64,000 nucleotides of DNA from Bacillota bacterium. GTDB taxonomy: Bacteria > Bacillota > Sulfobacillia > Sulfobacillales > Sulfobacillaceae. A program made the position numbers and the translations under genes. Below, in pieces: positions 17,319 to 25,926 of this stretch (its first letter is position 1; each line of letters begins with the position of its first letter). Where the stretch lies: positions 1-64,000 of the forward strand of contig JAKBWA010000118.1 of assembly GCA_021841025.1 (NCBI GenBank). The letters run 5' to 3'. The notes beneath the pieces are model-generated. The model was not told the DNA's origin. It did not search any database and saw only the letters and a program-made list of their open reading frames with translations.

Positions 17319-19118
17319 ATGAGTCAGGCTCAGTTTTACGGATTTTTGACCAACAGCTATACGTCGGCTTTGGTATCTCCCGATGGCGTGATTGAATGGT
17401 TTCCCTGTCCCCGTTTTGACAGCGATGCGATATTTTGCCGCCTTTTAGACAAAGCACGGGGAGGATTTTTCAGTATTCTGCCTACCCAAGATTTTGAGAG
17501 TCAACAAAGCTATGACGATGATACGAATATCTTGGTGACCACGTTTCACACGAAGAATGGCAATGCCCAAATTCGGGATTTCTTGCCGATTGGGCGCGCA
17601 GCCATCTGGAGACGGGTGAAAACGGACATCCCCTTGGAGCTGGTTTGCCGTCCCACGTTTTCTTTTGGGGCGACAGGAGCCGCCTACGAAATTTTTCCAA
17701 ACGGAGCGGTATTTTCGCGCCCCGAGCATACCGAAGCCGTTAAACTCGTGATCGATGGGCCGATGGAAAAACTGGCTCACCGGGATCACTGGCGAGTCGG
17801 TCCGGGCGAAGTGGTTGTGGTTTTGCGTTATGCTGATGATTACAATCGTGAATTGGCTATGCTGGAGGAACCGTTAATTAATCCCATTGCCTTGGATAAA
17901 GGGACCAGACAATTTTGGCAGCGTAGTCTCTTGCCTTATGAGGGACCGCACCGCGAGGCGTTCAACCGCAGTTTGTTAGTGATTCGGGGGTTGAGCTATC
18001 GCACCAATGGAGCTCTTCTGGCGGCGGCTACCACTTCATTGCCGGAAGTTGTAGGTGAAAGCCGGCAATGGGACTATCGTTTTGTATGGATCCGAGATGC
18101 GTCTTATGCGGCAGAAGCATTGCTGGCAGCGGGGGATCCGGTTGCTTGCCGGCGCTTTGTGGAATTCATGCTCAACACCGTCGATTTGGCGGAAAAGCCT
18201 TATTCCGCCCCTTTTTATAATGTTGATGGAACCAGAAGCCATGGCGAAAAAGAACTATTATGGCTGGCGGGATACAGAAATTCACGTCCTGTCCGCGTGG
18301 GCAATGCCGCTACGGATCAAGTCCAAATGGATATTGAGGGAGATTTATTGTGGGTCGTCTTGGCCTATTGGCGCCAGACTCATGACGATACATTTATAAA
18401 AGAATACTGGTGGGCTATTGATACCCTTGTATCCTGGGTCGCGGCCAACTGGAATATGGCCGATGCCTCATTGTGGGAATTCCGCAATGATGACGATATC
18501 TACACCCATTCTCAACTCATGTGCTGGGTCTCACTTTACGTCGGTTCTGTTCTCGCCGAAAAGGTTATGCACTTGGATGTATTGGCGAAGTCCTGGAAGT
18601 TGGTTGGTGATGTTATTCGGGACCATATTTGGAAGGATCAACAGGAAAGCGGCTTACCCTATCTGACCCAGGGCCATCGACACCGTCAAGCTGACGCAGC
18701 GTTATTAACTTTACCGCTGTACGGATTTGTTGATGTGACTGATCCCATTTTTGTCAGCACCCTGAAACAAATCGAACAGGTTTTATTGGATGAAGGGTTT
18801 GTCTACCGTTATCGCCAGGATAACATGGGAACCGCACGCTATCCTTTCACTCTCGCTGGATTTTGGCTGGCGCGCGTTTATCTTCGCTTGGGCGATCTCA
18901 AGCGCGCAGACGAACTGATTGCCCGACAGCTTGATTCTACAACCAACCTGGGACTCTTTGCCGAACATGTGGACCCCAAGACTATGGAACCCCACGGGAA
19001 TTTTCCCCAGTTGTTTCCCCACGCGGGGTTGATCACGACGTTAATAGAACGCCAGCGTATCTTGTCCCCAGAAACCAACAAAACGGGAACGGAACAAGAA
19101 ATTCTCCCGTCTTCTTAG
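17319..19118 (+). CDS. GH15 family glucoamylase/trehalase
   Basis: 599 residues. The N-terminal beta-sandwich begins with YGFLTNSYTSALVSPDG, typical of bacterial GH15. The (alpha/alpha)6 barrel follows with ESRQWDYRFVWIRDAS, the general-acid region SLWEFRND and the general-base region LFAEHVDP followed by GNFPQLFPHAG. No signal peptide, so the enzyme is intracellular and would hydrolyse trehalose, maltooligosaccharides or similar glucosides. ATG 17319 has AAGGAGA 6 bases upstream. The next gene, zwf, starts 168 bases later on the same strand, which fits feeding of glucose into the oxidative pentose phosphate route. Confidence 0.88.
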   Translation: MSQAQFYGFLTNSYTSALVSPDGVIEWFPCPRFDSDAIFCRLLDKARGGFFSILPTQDFESQQSYDDDTNILVTTFHTKNGNAQIRDFLPIGRAAIWRRVKTDIPLELVCRPTFSFGATGAAYEIFPNGAVFSRPEHTEAVKLVIDGPMEKLAHRDHWRVGPGEVVVVLRYADDYNRELAMLEEPLINPIALDKGTRQFWQRSLLPYEGPHREAFNRSLLVIRGLSYRTNGALLAAATTSLPEVVGESRQWDYRFVWIRDASYAAEALLAAGDPVACRRFVEFMLNTVDLAEKPYSAPFYNVDGTRSHGEKELLWLAGYRNSRPVRVGNAATDQVQMDIEGDLLWVVLAYWRQTHDDTFIKEYWWAIDTLVSWVAANWNMADASLWEFRNDDDIYTHSQLMCWVSLYVGSVLAEKVMHLDVLAKSWKLVGDVIRDHIWKDQQESGLPYLTQGHRHRQADAALLTLPLYGFVDVTDPIFVSTLKQIEQVLLDEGFVYRYRQDNMGTARYPFTLAGFWLARVYLRLGDLKRADELIARQLDSTTNLGLFAEHVDPKTMEPHGNFPQLFPHAGLITTLIERQRILSPETNKTGTEQEILPSS

Positions 19119-19286
19119 GCCCGTAAGGATTCGGTAGACAAAGGCTTTGAGGGCAAGTCTTATTCAGAAGAAGAACACGGGAGCTTTGGACGACGACAAA
19201 CACATGCTGCCGTTTTGTTTGGTTCCTTCCCGTGTCCGGCGGGGGGAATTGAGGAGCAGTCTATCGCAAGAGAGGAGTGTCATCAA

Positions 19287-20723
19287 GTGTCTGAGAAGAA
19301 TCCTACATTTGTCATATTGGGAGCAACCGGAGATTTGACACGACGGTTGCTTTTTCCAGCTATTTACCGGTTGTTTGTGCAAAGAGAGTGGACGGCGAAT
19401 CAGATTGTGGGCTATGCCATGGAGAATTGGGATCGGAACCGATTTTTGGACCATCTCAAAACGAATCTGAAGACGTTTGTCAGTGATTTTGATGAAAAGA
19501 CGTGGCAGGATTTGGCTTCCCGTATTCAATACCAACCAGGGGATTTGACAGCTGGCAGCTTAAAGGAACTCCAGCATTACGTAAAGGATGATGCGATTTT
19601 TTATTTGGGATTGCCGCCGCAGCTATTTGCCGATGCAGCCCAGGGCCTGGGACAGGCCCATTTGAATCAGCCTCCTGACCCAAACAGTTTTCGCCGTATT
19701 GTGATCGAAAAACCCTTTGGATGGGATTTGCAATCGGCGCAAGCGTTGGGCAGGGCTTTAAGTCCCTGGTGGCAAGAAGATCAGGTCTTTCGTATTGATC
19801 ACTTTTTGGGCAAGGATACCGTACAAAACGTTCTGGTCTTTCGTTTTATTAACCGTCTCTTGGGGTCGATTTGGGATAGCCAACACATTGCTCAAGTCCA
19901 AATTACCTATGCCGAAACGTTGGGACTTGAAGGCCGCTGGCGATATTATGATCAGGCGGGAGCATTGCGAGATATGCTGCAAAATCATTTGATGCAGTTA
20001 TTTACTTTGGTTGCTATGGAACCTCCCAGTGAATGGGATGCAGACATTTTACATAACCATAAAGCTGAAGTTCTCCGTGCCGTGCGCTTGATCTTGCCCG
20101 AGCAGGTTGATGATTTCGCCGTGGCTGGGCAGTACACGGCAGGACAGGTAGGGGGGGAATTGGTAGGCGGTTACACAGAAGAAGAAGGAATCAAAGAGGA
20201 TTCCCGAACAGAAACCTATGCGGCCCTGAAACTTTATGTGGATAACTGGCGCTGGTCAGGGGTGCCATTTTATCTGCGAAGCGGCAAGAGAATGGCACGG
20301 GATTATGCGGAAATCGGTGTCCAGCTCAAATCCGTGCCGGACAAGCTTTTTGGTGCCGGGTTATCCAACTGGCTGGTGTTCCGGATGAAACCCGATGAGG
20401 CGATCGACTTGGTGATGTGGGCCAAGAAACCAGGCATGGAACTGAGTACTGAAGAAGTGGTGTTGACCGCTCCTTATAAAAAGGCTGGAGAAGAGGATTA
20501 CTCGGCTTACGAACAATTGCTGCTCGATGTTCTCAAAGGGGATCAGAGCGCTTTTCCCCGTCTGGATGAAGTTGAGCAGTCTTGGCGCATTGTAGATCCG
20601 GTGTTAGAAGCATGGAAAGGGAAAAAACCTGAACCCTATAAGGCGGGATCGGACGGCCCTTTGGCGCAGGATAGGTTAATGGATGGCCAACTAAGCTGGA
20701 AGCCTTTAGGAAACCCCTCCTAA
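19287..20723 (+). CDS. zwf: Glucose-6-phosphate 1-dehydrogenase
   Basis: 478 residues. NADP-binding motif ILGATGDLTRR at the N-terminus, and the catalytic RIDHFLGKDTVQN near residue 172. First step of the oxidative pentose phosphate pathway, producing NADPH. GTG 19287 is chosen: AGAGGAG lies 9 bases upstream and the nucleotide-binding strand follows at the usual distance; the longer in-frame ATG at 19215 would add 24 residues with no family match. rpiA, a later pathway enzyme, lies 10 kb away. Confidence 0.93.
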   Translation: MSEKNPTFVILGATGDLTRRLLFPAIYRLFVQREWTANQIVGYAMENWDRNRFLDHLKTNLKTFVSDFDEKTWQDLASRIQYQPGDLTAGSLKELQHYVKDDAIFYLGLPPQLFADAAQGLGQAHLNQPPDPNSFRRIVIEKPFGWDLQSAQALGRALSPWWQEDQVFRIDHFLGKDTVQNVLVFRFINRLLGSIWDSQHIAQVQITYAETLGLEGRWRYYDQAGALRDMLQNHLMQLFTLVAMEPPSEWDADILHNHKAEVLRAVRLILPEQVDDFAVAGQYTAGQVGGELVGGYTEEEGIKEDSRTETYAALKLYVDNWRWSGVPFYLRSGKRMARDYAEIGVQLKSVPDKLFGAGLSNWLVFRMKPDEAIDLVMWAKKPGMELSTEEVVLTAPYKKAGEEDYSAYEQLLLDVLKGDQSAFPRLDEVEQSWRIVDPVLEAWKGKKPEPYKAGSDGPLAQDRLMDGQLSWKPLGNPS

Positions 20724-20754
20724 CACAGATCCACCCCAGACGAAAGATAACGTG

Positions 20755-20802
20755 ACAGGACGTTTGCTCTGAGGCCACATGGCTTCAAACCAAACGTCCT
20801 GT
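20755..20802. terminator. Hairpin between convergent zwf and sedolisin genes
   Basis: Perfect 12-bp inverted repeat ACAGGACGTTTG / CAAACGTCCTGT with a 24-base loop, placed between the two stop codons. It lacks a T-run on either strand, so it is either a non-canonical bidirectional terminator or an mRNA-end stabiliser. Confidence 0.4.
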
Positions 20803-20832
20803 GGGGTTAAGCACGGCAAAATGTCAGGAGTG

Positions 20833-23800
20833 TCAATTGACTGTAACGGTTGATGTGGCTGTTACTGCGAATTGACCGGTAGCAGGAGCGTAAGGATCCT
20901 TGGCATATACAACAATTGTGTAAGTGCCTGTTTGAGATGGAGTAAACTGATAGGTTGAATTTCCATAAGCCCCGCTTTGGGACCATTGTCCATGAGGAGA
21001 CTGGATCCAATATTGATAGACCGGGCGGGTGAGACCTTGGGCTTGAGCGTTAAGACTCAGCGTATGGCCCAGTGCCAGGGTGCTTGGAAGAGTAAACGAT
21101 ACTTTGCTGCCGACATTTAAAACGGTGGTGTAGTAGTAAGCTTGGGTAAACTCATGGCGGTCATACTGGTTTTTGCCAAGAGCATAGACGGCTACAACGT
21201 AAGACCCGGATTGCAGATCTTTTAACTGCAGACGGGAATTAGACGAATAATTTTGTACCATAGTCCATTGATTATTGGGTCCGTGAACCCAAAATTGGTA
21301 TAAAGGGGATCCTGCTGATACCGCAGCTTGGGCTGTAAACGTAATGTTGGCACCAGGATTTTGGAAAATCTGAGGCGCCGAGACGTGAAGCGAGGACACC
21401 ATGGGCGTTGCTGGCGGTGCGGTTACGGTAAAAGATCCTTTTAGGACTTGCGTTTTGCTCGTGAGCCCCTTGACAAAAACCTCGACCGCATATGTGCCGG
21501 GAATTTTGGGGGTAAATTGATCCGAAGAGGCCGAGGAGTATGGAGATTCTTCATGCCAAGTATTGGTGGACGGGTCTTTGACCCAGAATTGATACTGCAA
21601 GGCAGATGAACTGCTTGATGTATGAACCGTCATCGTAACCTTCTTTCCTGTGGTGAGTGATGACGGAGTGAGCGAAAGACTCAGGGGATTGGTAATATTG
21701 ATGGAATTCGAGGTGACTTTTAGGGAGCTTTGCTGGGGATCGGTAGCCGTTATGGTTTGCGTTCCGGTTTTGTCAAAGACGACGTTGAAAATAGCCTGTC
21801 CGTGCACAAAATGCAATTGCGAAGAGGAAGGCAATAGAGCTGAAGGATCCGAACTAGAAAGCGAGATAGGACCTGTGAAATAAGGATCAGGATTGCCATT
21901 GGCCGTTTTGGCTGTCAAAGTAAACGGCACTTTGGACCCAACCGTAGCCGAATTGACAGCGGCAGACAAAGAGAGGCTTGTCGCGGATTGAGGATGCCAT
22001 AACGCAGCCAATTGATCCCAATTGGGGGCTCCCAAGCCTGTCACAGGATTCCACGAACCGGCCTGAGACGAAGTCACTTGATAGTATCCGTTGCTTCCCC
22101 ATTGTGCTTGCAGAAAATCACCAGGGTGTGTACTGGCTGCTTGGAATAGCAAGGGATTGATATTGCCCATTCCTAAATTCTGAACCTGATTGACTGATTC
22201 CAAATCGGCCAGCCATCCTGCGCTCAAAGGAGCAGCCAGACTAGTTCCGCCAAATTGGGCGGCTTGTCCGTTGAGCACGCCTTGCATGGCGGGCATGCCG
22301 GCCAAAGAGGCAATGTCAGGTACCCCGATGCCTGAGGCGCTGGCGGGAAGGTGTCCTTGTTGCCAAGACGGTATGGAAGTGGATCCAAATCCGCCCGTTG
22401 AAGCAGCATTTTGCTGGAGGTAAGATTCCAATACCGACAAAGGCAGAGCATTTAAGTAGTCGCCGCCCCATGACTTCAAGATAGCCGGGCCGCTTAAGCT
22501 CGTCATTTTTCCGGCATTGTCGAAGGTGGCAGTAGCGGCCATGTCCACACCGCCCACGGTTAAGACACCGGGCTGACTGTCAGTCGTGGGAACACCCAAC
22601 TGACCCGAAGCTTTGGCATAAGCGCCCTGATCGCCGCTGGCAAAAACCAAGGTAATACCTTCAGCTGTGCAGGCGTCTACCAAAGTTCCCAATACGGCGG
22701 GATTTTCCCCCGAAAAACCGTAACTGACCGAGGCGATTTTGATGGAATTTTGTTGCGACAGACTCGTAAGGAAAGCCAATATGGGGTCGGTCGTGCTGTT
22801 TTTGGGATAGACTTCATCGATAATGCTGGCGCCGGGGGCTACGGAACTGAGAGCCTGAACGTCCAAATTGGATTCTAAGGCGGTGGCGGAGTCCGTGGTG
22901 CCTGGCACCGCTCCGTCTTGATATTGAATGTGAAGATCAGGCATGGGCAAGCCTTCTTGGTTCATAAGCGCCGACAAATCACTGACACTCGGAGCTTGTC
23001 CCAGAGAAAAAATGGCGATGGGTCCGGGCGCTTGCTTCAATGCTGCTTGATATAACGTGTGAGCCCCTAATAGTTGGCTGATTTGAGCGCCGTTCAGCGG
23101 AAACAAGGCTGTAGAGGTACCCGTAAAAGGCGGAAGAGGAAAGTTGACAGTGGTACTGACGCCATTTGTCAAGGTCACTTGGGCACTTACCGTATCGGTT
23201 TTCTGGGTAGGTCCGAAGGCCACTAATTCCAACTGCCACAACGTGTTTTGGCTGCCTGGAAATGGCTGTCCATTGCCGTAATTGCCAATATTATTGCGTG
23301 TATCTGAAATGGATTTGACCGACTGGATAGCCAAAGGAGTACCGGAAGGGCTACTCGCAGAAATTACCAGATTAAAAGGCAATCCGGAAAGGAGTTGCTG
23401 GGTAATGCCGGGATTAAAACTCATCACATGAAAAATATCTCCGTTGGCGGCGGTACTAACGCTAGTTTGGCCGGGAGCGTTACGAAAATTGATCCCCGAG
23501 ACGGACGATGGTGTGGCGGCATTGGGTCGACTGGAAGAGGTGTCTATGTGGCTATGTTGGGGCAAGACACTCCCGCGCTCGGTCTGGGATGATGACGGTT
23601 GGATGTGCACGGGATTTAGGCCTGCTACTGCGTATAAGGCACTGCTTATGGGAATTTTTAGAGATTTGGGACTCCCTGTGTCCACTTCGAAAGAAAAGGG
23701 TGATTGTGATAAAATTTTCCAGCCGGCGTCCTGAATCGCGGTGCGGGCTTGTGTTATCAACGTCTTGGTTGGTCCAAAGCGGGTATGCACTTGCTCGGGC

Positions 23801-24132
23801 GTCAGGAAATGGTGAAATAACGGCGAATCGGGATTATTGACGGCTTTAGCGTATGCTTGCAATTGTGCAATACGTTGTTTGGTGTCCACAATAATAGTCA
23901 GTTTTTCGGGAACGTGATGGTTATGTACTTTTTTCAAGGCCCCCAATTGGCTCTGATACAAGGGGGTGGGAGGCAGGGACGCTTGAGGTAAACGGTTCCA
24001 TGAGGTGGCATAGGCGGTTGGCGGTTGTGCAGCATGAAGGGCTGGCGGAAAGAGAAACGGCGTTAACATGGCAGCCGCAGCCATTGACGAGACCACTATC
24101 TTCACAGTCAACTTTCTCCTTTTTTCGGTCAT
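20833..24132 (-). CDS. Secreted sedolisin (S53, kumamolisin-like) protease with Ig-like tail
   Basis: 1099 residues. Signal peptide over residues 10-34, pro-kumamolisin activation domain to about 170, then the S53 catalytic domain: Glu and Asp in ALESNLD near 421-425, oxyanion Asp in ASGDQGAYAK near 497, and nucleophile Ser in GGTSLAAP near 629. The closing calcium-site region NPVTGLGAPNWDQL follows. The last ~390 residues are one Ig-like domain and three YQFW-type repeats, absent from most sedolisins, probably for surface or substrate attachment. Sedolisins act at acid pH. Start: ATG 24132 has no good ribosome binding site; GTG 24105 has AAAGGAG 10 bases upstream and keeps the signal peptide. 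Confidence 0.9.
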   Translation of the reverse strand: MTEKRRKLTVKIVVSSMAAAAMLTPFLFPPALHAAQPPTAYATSWNRLPQASLPPTPLYQSQLGALKKVHNHHVPEKLTIIVDTKQRIAQLQAYAKAVNNPDSPLFHHFLTPEQVHTRFGPTKTLITQARTAIQDAGWKILSQSPFSFEVDTGSPKSLKIPISSALYAVAGLNPVHIQPSSSQTERGSVLPQHSHIDTSSSRPNAATPSSVSGINFRNAPGQTSVSTAANGDIFHVMSFNPGITQQLLSGLPFNLVISASSPSGTPLAIQSVKSISDTRNNIGNYGNGQPFPGSQNTLWQLELVAFGPTQKTDTVSAQVTLTNGVSTTVNFPLPPFTGTSTALFPLNGAQISQLLGAHTLYQAALKQAPGPIAIFSLGQAPSVSDLSALMNQEGLPMPDLHIQYQDGAVPGTTDSATALESNLDVQALSSVAPGASIIDEVYPKNSTTDPILAFLTSLSQQNSIKIASVSYGFSGENPAVLGTLVDACTAEGITLVFASGDQGAYAKASGQLGVPTTDSQPGVLTVGGVDMAATATFDNAGKMTSLSGPAILKSWGGDYLNALPLSVLESYLQQNAASTGGFGSTSIPSWQQGHLPASASGIGVPDIASLAGMPAMQGVLNGQAAQFGGTSLAAPLSAGWLADLESVNQVQNLGMGNINPLLFQAASTHPGDFLQAQWGSNGYYQVTSSQAGSWNPVTGLGAPNWDQLAALWHPQSATSLSLSAAVNSATVGSKVPFTLTAKTANGNPDPYFTGPISLSSSDPSALLPSSSQLHFVHGQAIFNVVFDKTGTQTITATDPQQSSLKVTSNSINITNPLSLSLTPSSLTTGKKVTMTVHTSSSSSALQYQFWVKDPSTNTWHEESPYSSASSDQFTPKIPGTYAVEVFVKGLTSKTQVLKGSFTVTAPPATPMVSSLHVSAPQIFQNPGANITFTAQAAVSAGSPLYQFWVHGPNNQWTMVQNYSSNSRLQLKDLQSGSYVVAVYALGKNQYDRHEFTQAYYYTTVLNVGSKVSFTLPSTLALGHTLSLNAQAQGLTRPVYQYWIQSPHGQWSQSGAYGNSTYQFTPSQTGTYTIVVYAKDPYAPATGQFAVTATSTVTVN

Positions 24133-24357
24133 TTATTGGCAGATAACCTTGTTATAAAATAATTCGCGATGGTAGACCTAAAGTCCTTTAACCTGGGATA
24201 GAAAAGTTTCTTAAAAAATCCCGAATCCGACATCTTTCGTCAATAATGTCTAACCATACACAATTGGTAGACAAAGTTTGTCCCTTAGTTTAACATCTCA
24301 ATTGAGTTATCGCTGGATAAAATTGCAGCATGTGCTAAATTCTGTTTGGAGGTATTT

Positions 24358-24948
24358 ATGAAGACGTGGCATAGTATTACTGTGGCTGTTCTCTCGATGG
24401 GACTTGTCGCGGGCTGCGGACAATCCCAGGCTAAGGGAAATTCCCATGCAAAGCCTTCTTCACCCACAAAAGCCGCTTCGCAAAGTTCCCAGCCAACGAG
24501 GATTTTACGCATCGGCGCAGCCCCATATCAAGGACAAAAGAACTTGACAAAATATGAAGATCAGGCCAAAGCCAATCCCCGCAGCCTTCACGCTCAATTA
24601 AATGCAGGAACGGCAGCGTTCGTTAATAATCAACCTAATGTTGCGATGCAGTATTGGAAAAAGGCGATTCAGATTGATCCCCACGTCGGAAATCCTTACG
24701 AATATATCGGAAACATCTACTTGAACGACTACAATAATCCGCACGAGGCCTTAGTGTGGTACAAGAAGGCTATTACCTATGGCCCATCCTATGATTTCGG
24801 CTGGTACCGAGTAGTGCAATTAGAGGTCCAATTCGGTAATATGTCGGCGGCAAGAAAATATGCCCATGAGGCAAGCAAAGTATTACCGGCGGGAAATAAG
24901 GTGTTACACGAGCTTCCAAAACTTTTAAATCCGAAAAAGAATAGTTAA
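24358..24948 (+). CDS. TPR-containing lipoprotein
   Basis: 196 residues. Lipobox LVAGC at residues 17-21 after a hydrophobic signal segment, a Ser/Pro-rich linker, then two to three tetratricopeptide-type helical repeats (NAGTAAFVNNQPNVAMQYWK and the following IQIDPHVGNPYEYIGNIYL). Likely anchored on the outer face of the membrane and used for protein contacts. GGAGG lies 6 bases before ATG 24358. It is divergent from the sedolisin gene across a 225-base gap. Function unknown. Confidence 0.8.
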   Translation: MKTWHSITVAVLSMGLVAGCGQSQAKGNSHAKPSSPTKAASQSSQPTRILRIGAAPYQGQKNLTKYEDQAKANPRSLHAQLNAGTAAFVNNQPNVAMQYWKKAIQIDPHVGNPYEYIGNIYLNDYNNPHEALVWYKKAITYGPSYDFGWYRVVQLEVQFGNMSAARKYAHEASKVLPAGNKVLHELPKLLNPKKNS

Positions 24949-25001
24949 GCAATAGATAATCTCCACACGAAACACCATATTTACCAGAATCGGGCGTAAA
25001 G

Positions 25002-25051
25002 CCCCCGCCTTTAGGCGTGGGGATATCAGCCCGTTGGCCCTTTAGGGCCAA
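25002..25051. repeat. IS200/IS605-type left-end hairpins
   Basis: Two hairpins in tandem: CCCC-GCC-TTTA-GGC-GGGG at 25002-25022 and the perfect TTGGCCC-TTTA-GGGCCAA at 25034-25051. Subterminal TTTA-loop hairpins of this kind are recognised by the IS200/IS605 Y1 transposase TnpA. They lie just before the tnpA remnant. Confidence 0.65.
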
Positions 25052-25066
25052 AAGGTCTTCAACGTT

Positions 25067-25095
25067 TTGTGTTAGACGCCATCGCGCCGTATAAT
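25067..25095 (+). promoter_or_regulatory. Promoter of the tnpA remnant
   Basis: TTGTGT (25067-25072), 17-base spacer and a perfect TATAAT (25090-25095). The ATG at 25102 is only 7 bases after the -10, so the transcript would be leaderless or nearly so. Confidence 0.6.
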
Positions 25096-25101
25096 ACCCG
25101 T

Positions 25102-25317
25102 ATGGTCTACAAATCCAACCACACCGTGGTGTTTTCCTGCAAATATCATGTGGTCTGGTGCCCGAAGTATCGGCGCAGGGTCTTGGTGCAGAACGTGGAT
25201 GAACGGCTCAAAGCGATCATTTATCAGGTGGCGGAGGAACGGGCTGTGGCGGTGATCGAAATGGAGGGCATGCCGGATCATGTCCATCGGCTTGTCGAGG
25301 TCGATCCGCAGAGTGGT
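25102..25317 (+). pseudogene. tnpA: Truncated IS200/IS605 transposase TnpA (N-terminal half)
   Basis: The first ~72 residues match IS200-type TnpA (CKYHVVWCPKYRRRVLV, then VDERLKAII and the HUH motif in MPDHVHRLVEVDP). The reading frame leaves the family right after that, so the catalytic Tyr helix is gone and the protein cannot be active. The sequence continues directly into tnpB-like sequence, so an internal deletion removed the tnpA 3' part and most of tnpB. Confidence 0.8.
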
Positions 25318-25354
25318 TCAGAGGCTAGTATACCGGCAGTGAGGAACGTCGCAC

Positions 25355-25625
25355 AAGGTTTCTCTGTGGATGCACTGCATCCTTGCCGAATGCGCCGAGA
25401 GGTTCTGGCCGAGAAGCGACGGCCTCGGCGTATACGAGTCAGGAGTGTTCTCAGGGCGGTTTCACAGCCAAAGACAACCGCACCGGTGATCATTTCCGGT
25501 ACTTATTTTGCCGCACGGTCGATATTGGCGGTGGCAATGCAGCGAAGGTGATCTTGAAGTGTCACCGATCCCGAAATAAGCTTGTGGTGAAAAAAATTCA
25601 GATCAAGAAGATTCTGGGCGGCTGA
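25355..25625 (+). pseudogene. tnpB: TnpB C-terminal remnant, frameshifted
   Basis: In pieces across two to three frames the translation reads like the end of TnpB: RFL / WMHCILAECAER / SGREATASAYTSQECS, then GFTAKDNRTGDHFRYLFC and GGGNAAKVIL. This is the zinc-ribbon and RuvC-III region (CxxC ... CxxC ... D-x-NAA). Two zinc Cys are changed (Gly, Tyr) and the RuvC-III Asp position is disrupted, so it is dead. TnpB is the RNA-guided nuclease of IS605-type elements; its guide RNA is normally encoded at the right end. Confidence 0.65.
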
Positions 25626-25926
25626 AACATCTCACGGGAGCAATCCGGCGCCAGTTGTGAAGCACAGGGACTTGTACAGTCATGCGACCCTTGGTGGCGA
25701 GACTCCAGCTTGAGGGTAACCCATGGTGACGAAAACGACAGGGAGTAAATTTGCGCAAGTTTTCTGTAACGGTAAATTATGATTTTCGCTAGAGTCTCTA
25801 TGCGGGTACAGTTCTTAGCGGTGTCGGAAACCCCAAGGCTTTCATTAAAGGGTCTTGGGGCTAGGGATTTTGGCGCATAAGCGCCAAAATCCGAAGAGTC
25901 GGATCCGGATCCACGTAATAATCCAA
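25626..25926. other. Right flank of the IS remnant with strong hairpins
   Basis: No coding sequence. Contains CCCCAAG/CTTGGGG arms at about 25832-25861 and a perfect 12-bp hairpin GGATTTTGGCGC-ATAA-GCGCCAAAATCC at 25865-25892, followed by GGATCCGGATCC. It may be the old element's right end or the terminator region of the minus-strand methyltransferase gene; no T-run follows on either strand. Confidence 0.4.
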
